Source: Candidatus Aphodomonas merdavium (lineage in GTDB: Bacteria > Bacillota > Clostridia > Christensenellales > Aristaeellaceae). From it: a DNA stretch of 7,325 bases. The notes under the pieces are model-generated. The model was not told where the DNA came from and ran no database searches. It saw only the letters and a program-made list of their open reading frames with translations. The stretch spans positions 1 to 7,325 of the forward strand of contig DVLH01000189.1 in the NCBI GenBank assembly GCA_018715585.1, written 5' to 3'. Positions 6,001 through 7,325 of the stretch are shown here, piece by piece (positions within the stretch are counted from its first letter, which is position 1; each line of letters opens with the position of its first letter). Position numbers and translations under genes: made by a program.

Positions 6001-7325
6001 TTAGTAGGAAACCAGCAGCGTGTCTCCGGCTTTGAGGGAGAGAGGCTGCGCAAAGCGGACGGTTTCGCCGTCCTGCTCGGCGGGAATCCGTTGCCCGTTT
6101 AACAGCACGTGGGGCGTCTGCCCCTGGACGGGAAGCTCAAGCGCGAGCAGCGTCTGCGTCCCGTAGAGGACGTCGATGCGGTTTTCCAGGCCGTCATGGC
6201 GGTATTCGCCCCAACCTTGGCTGTTGCTCCAAAGGGCACGCAGCGGTTTTTCGAGCCACTTGGGCGCAAAGCGGAGCTTTTTGCGGTACAAGTCGCAAAC
6301 ATAGCCGCAGATACTGGGCACCAGCGCAAAGCTTGCCATGGACCGGGCGTAATTGCTTCCGCACTCAAACTCATTCCATGGGTTCCGCTTTACGCCGTCA
6401 AAGCGTTTGCGAACGGATTCCACAATTTCAAACCCCTGCTCCAGCAGGCCTTCCTGGATCATATGCGATGCTACTTGGTATTCCATGCCGCAGAACACTT
6501 CGTTGCTGTATGTGATGGGGATGGCCGGCTGTCTCGCCTCCGGCGGCCAGGCGCAGACCTTGACGCCGCCGTCGTCGTTATAGCAATAGACGCGCGCCGC
6601 GTTGAATTCCTCACGGAACGACTTTTTGTAGTTGTAGCGGTAAACGGAACGGAGCGCGCTGACCACTTGGCCGTGATCGAACACATCGCCCAGGCCGCAG
6701 AGGTTGGCGTGCCATTGGCCGATCACCTGGTCCACCGACGAGCCGTTGTCAATCTGATATTTGATCTGGCCCGCTTCCTTGTTCCAATACGCGTCGAGCG
6801 AATCGTTGCCGACAAGCGGCTTATTGCCGTCGTTGTAGCGCCGCAGCAGATCGATGTCCGTCAAGTCGATCGCTTGCTGGTAGTACTCGCCGTTGAACAG
6901 GTTCTGATCGACCCAACGCTTGCCGTTTTCAAAAATTTTTCGGTATTGCACGGCCTCTTCGTCATGGCCGAGGATCTCCGCAATTTCCGCCGCGGCCAGG
7001 AGCGCGGCCTGGTAAAAGCCGTTCAGCCATGCGTTGGGGCCGAACATTTCCATGTCCAGCGTATGGTGTTGCCGGCCTTCCATGACGCCGTCGCAGTCAA
7101 AATCCCATTTATCCTCGTTGGTGGGCGCCCATGCAAATTCGATGGATTTTTTGACGGCGTCCCACTTTCCGCGCAGCCAGTCTACGTCGCCGCAAAGCTT
7201 GAAGTCGCGGTATACCTTGATTACGCCGCCCATCTGCCCATCTACGCACGCCCGAAAATCGTACCGCTCGCGCCCCAACGGTAGCTGGAGGCGGAAGGAT
7301 ACGGAACCATCTTCGCGCTGGTTGT
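6001..7325 (-). CDS. GH116 family glycosyl hydrolase (GBA2-like beta-glucosidase/xylosidase family), N-terminus beyond window
   Basis: About 440 C-terminal residues are visible; the frame stays open through base 7325, so the gene is cut by the window edge. GH116 enzymes are retaining beta-glycosidases (glucosidase, xylosidase, some N-acetylglucosaminidase) with an alpha/alpha-barrel catalytic domain. Numbering the visible part from the edge, landmarks are DGQMGGVIKVYRDF (28-41), CDGVMEG (77-83) with HHTLDMEMFGPNAW (86-99), SVDQVIGQWHANLCGLG (196-212), and SNEVFCGMEY with MIQEGLLEQGFE (273-299). D198 in VDQ aligns with the family acid/base (human GBA2 D677). The nucleophile Glu should lie upstream, outside the window. 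A beta-rich tail of about 45 residues (ALELPVQGQ to LLVSY) closes the protein. The substrate cannot be read from the sequence. Co-transcription with GH2 suggests joint trimming of a plant glycan or glycoside. Confidence 0.92.
   Translation of the reverse strand, partial: NQREDGSVSFRLQLPLGRERYDFRACVDGQMGGVIKVYRDFKLCGDVDWLRGKWDAVKKSIEFAWAPTNEDKWDFDCDGVMEGRQHHTLDMEMFGPNAWLNGFYQAALLAAAEIAEILGHDEEAVQYRKIFENGKRWVDQNLFNGEYYQQAIDLTDIDLLRRYNDGNKPLVGNDSLDAYWNKEAGQIKYQIDNGSSVDQVIGQWHANLCGLGDVFDHGQVVSALRSVYRYNYKKSFREEFNAARVYCYNDDGGVKVCAWPPEARQPAIPITYSNEVFCGMEYQVASHMIQEGLLEQGFEIVESVRKRFDGVKRNPWNEFECGSNYARSMASFALVPSICGYVCDLYRKKLRFAPKWLEKPLRALWSNSQGWGEYRHDGLENRIDVLYGTQTLLALELPVQGQTPHVLLNGQRIPAEQDGETVRFAQPLSLKAGDTLLVSY

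Noticed and set aside
6109..7284. 391-codon plus-strand open frame opposite the GH116 gene
   Set aside because: It is fully antisense to a gene with clear GH116 motifs. No family motif or ribosome-binding site was seen, and such long antisense frames are expected where codon use suppresses stops in GC-rich DNA.
1..7325. CRISPR array, insertion sequence, tRNA or rRNA gene
   Set aside because: I read through for regularly spaced repeats, terminal inverted repeats with a transposase, and cloverleaf or rRNA-like conserved stretches, and found none.

Overview
The window looks like a chromosomal stretch from a moderately GC-rich member of the Firmicutes (Clostridia-type), probably a gut or plant-fibre-associated anaerobe. 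The reasons are a TmcAL-type tRNA(Met) cytidine acetate ligase (a mainly Firmicutes enzyme), strong GGAGG ribosome-binding sites, and a GH116/GH2 glycosidase pair. I did not compute base composition; by eye it is well above 50% GC. The organism call is inference.

Left part (1-1732, plus strand): the possible 3' end of an unidentified upstream gene, then tmcAL (130-1266), then a small gamma-glutamylcyclotransferase-fold protein (1283-1732) 16 bases further on, probably co-transcribed. This second protein appears to lack the family's catalytic glutamate. Its stop lies only four bases from the stop of a convergent minus-strand gene for a cation diffusion facilitator (1737-2891). That transporter has an Asn-Asp/Asp-Asp metal site suggesting manganese, and a C-terminal cytoplasmic domain that looks duplicated.

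Middle (2892-4215): a 147-base divergent region carries a good promoter for the transporter (-35 TTGTTT, 17-base spacer, -10 TATAGT), a hairpin and a possible 17-codon mini-ORF. It leads into a plus-strand KduD-like short-chain dehydrogenase (3039-3779). Then come about 436 bases without a credible gene, containing one hairpin and the terminator of the glycosidase operon.

Right part (4216-7325, minus strand): a two-gene operon read right to left. The first gene is GH116 (N-terminal part beyond the window edge). The second, 24 bases later, is a compact GH2 enzyme. Both proteins look cytoplasmic from what is visible, so they would act on imported oligosaccharides or glycosides. The GH2 protein has both catalytic glutamates but lacks the NxK motif of beta-glucuronidases, so a uronide pathway linking it to the KduD-like enzyme is not supported.

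I do not see a clear new biological system. The best leads are the apparently catalytically dead cyclotransferase fold, the duplicated CDF C-terminal domain, the altered nucleotide-binding loop in the dehydrogenase, and the leader structure in front of it.
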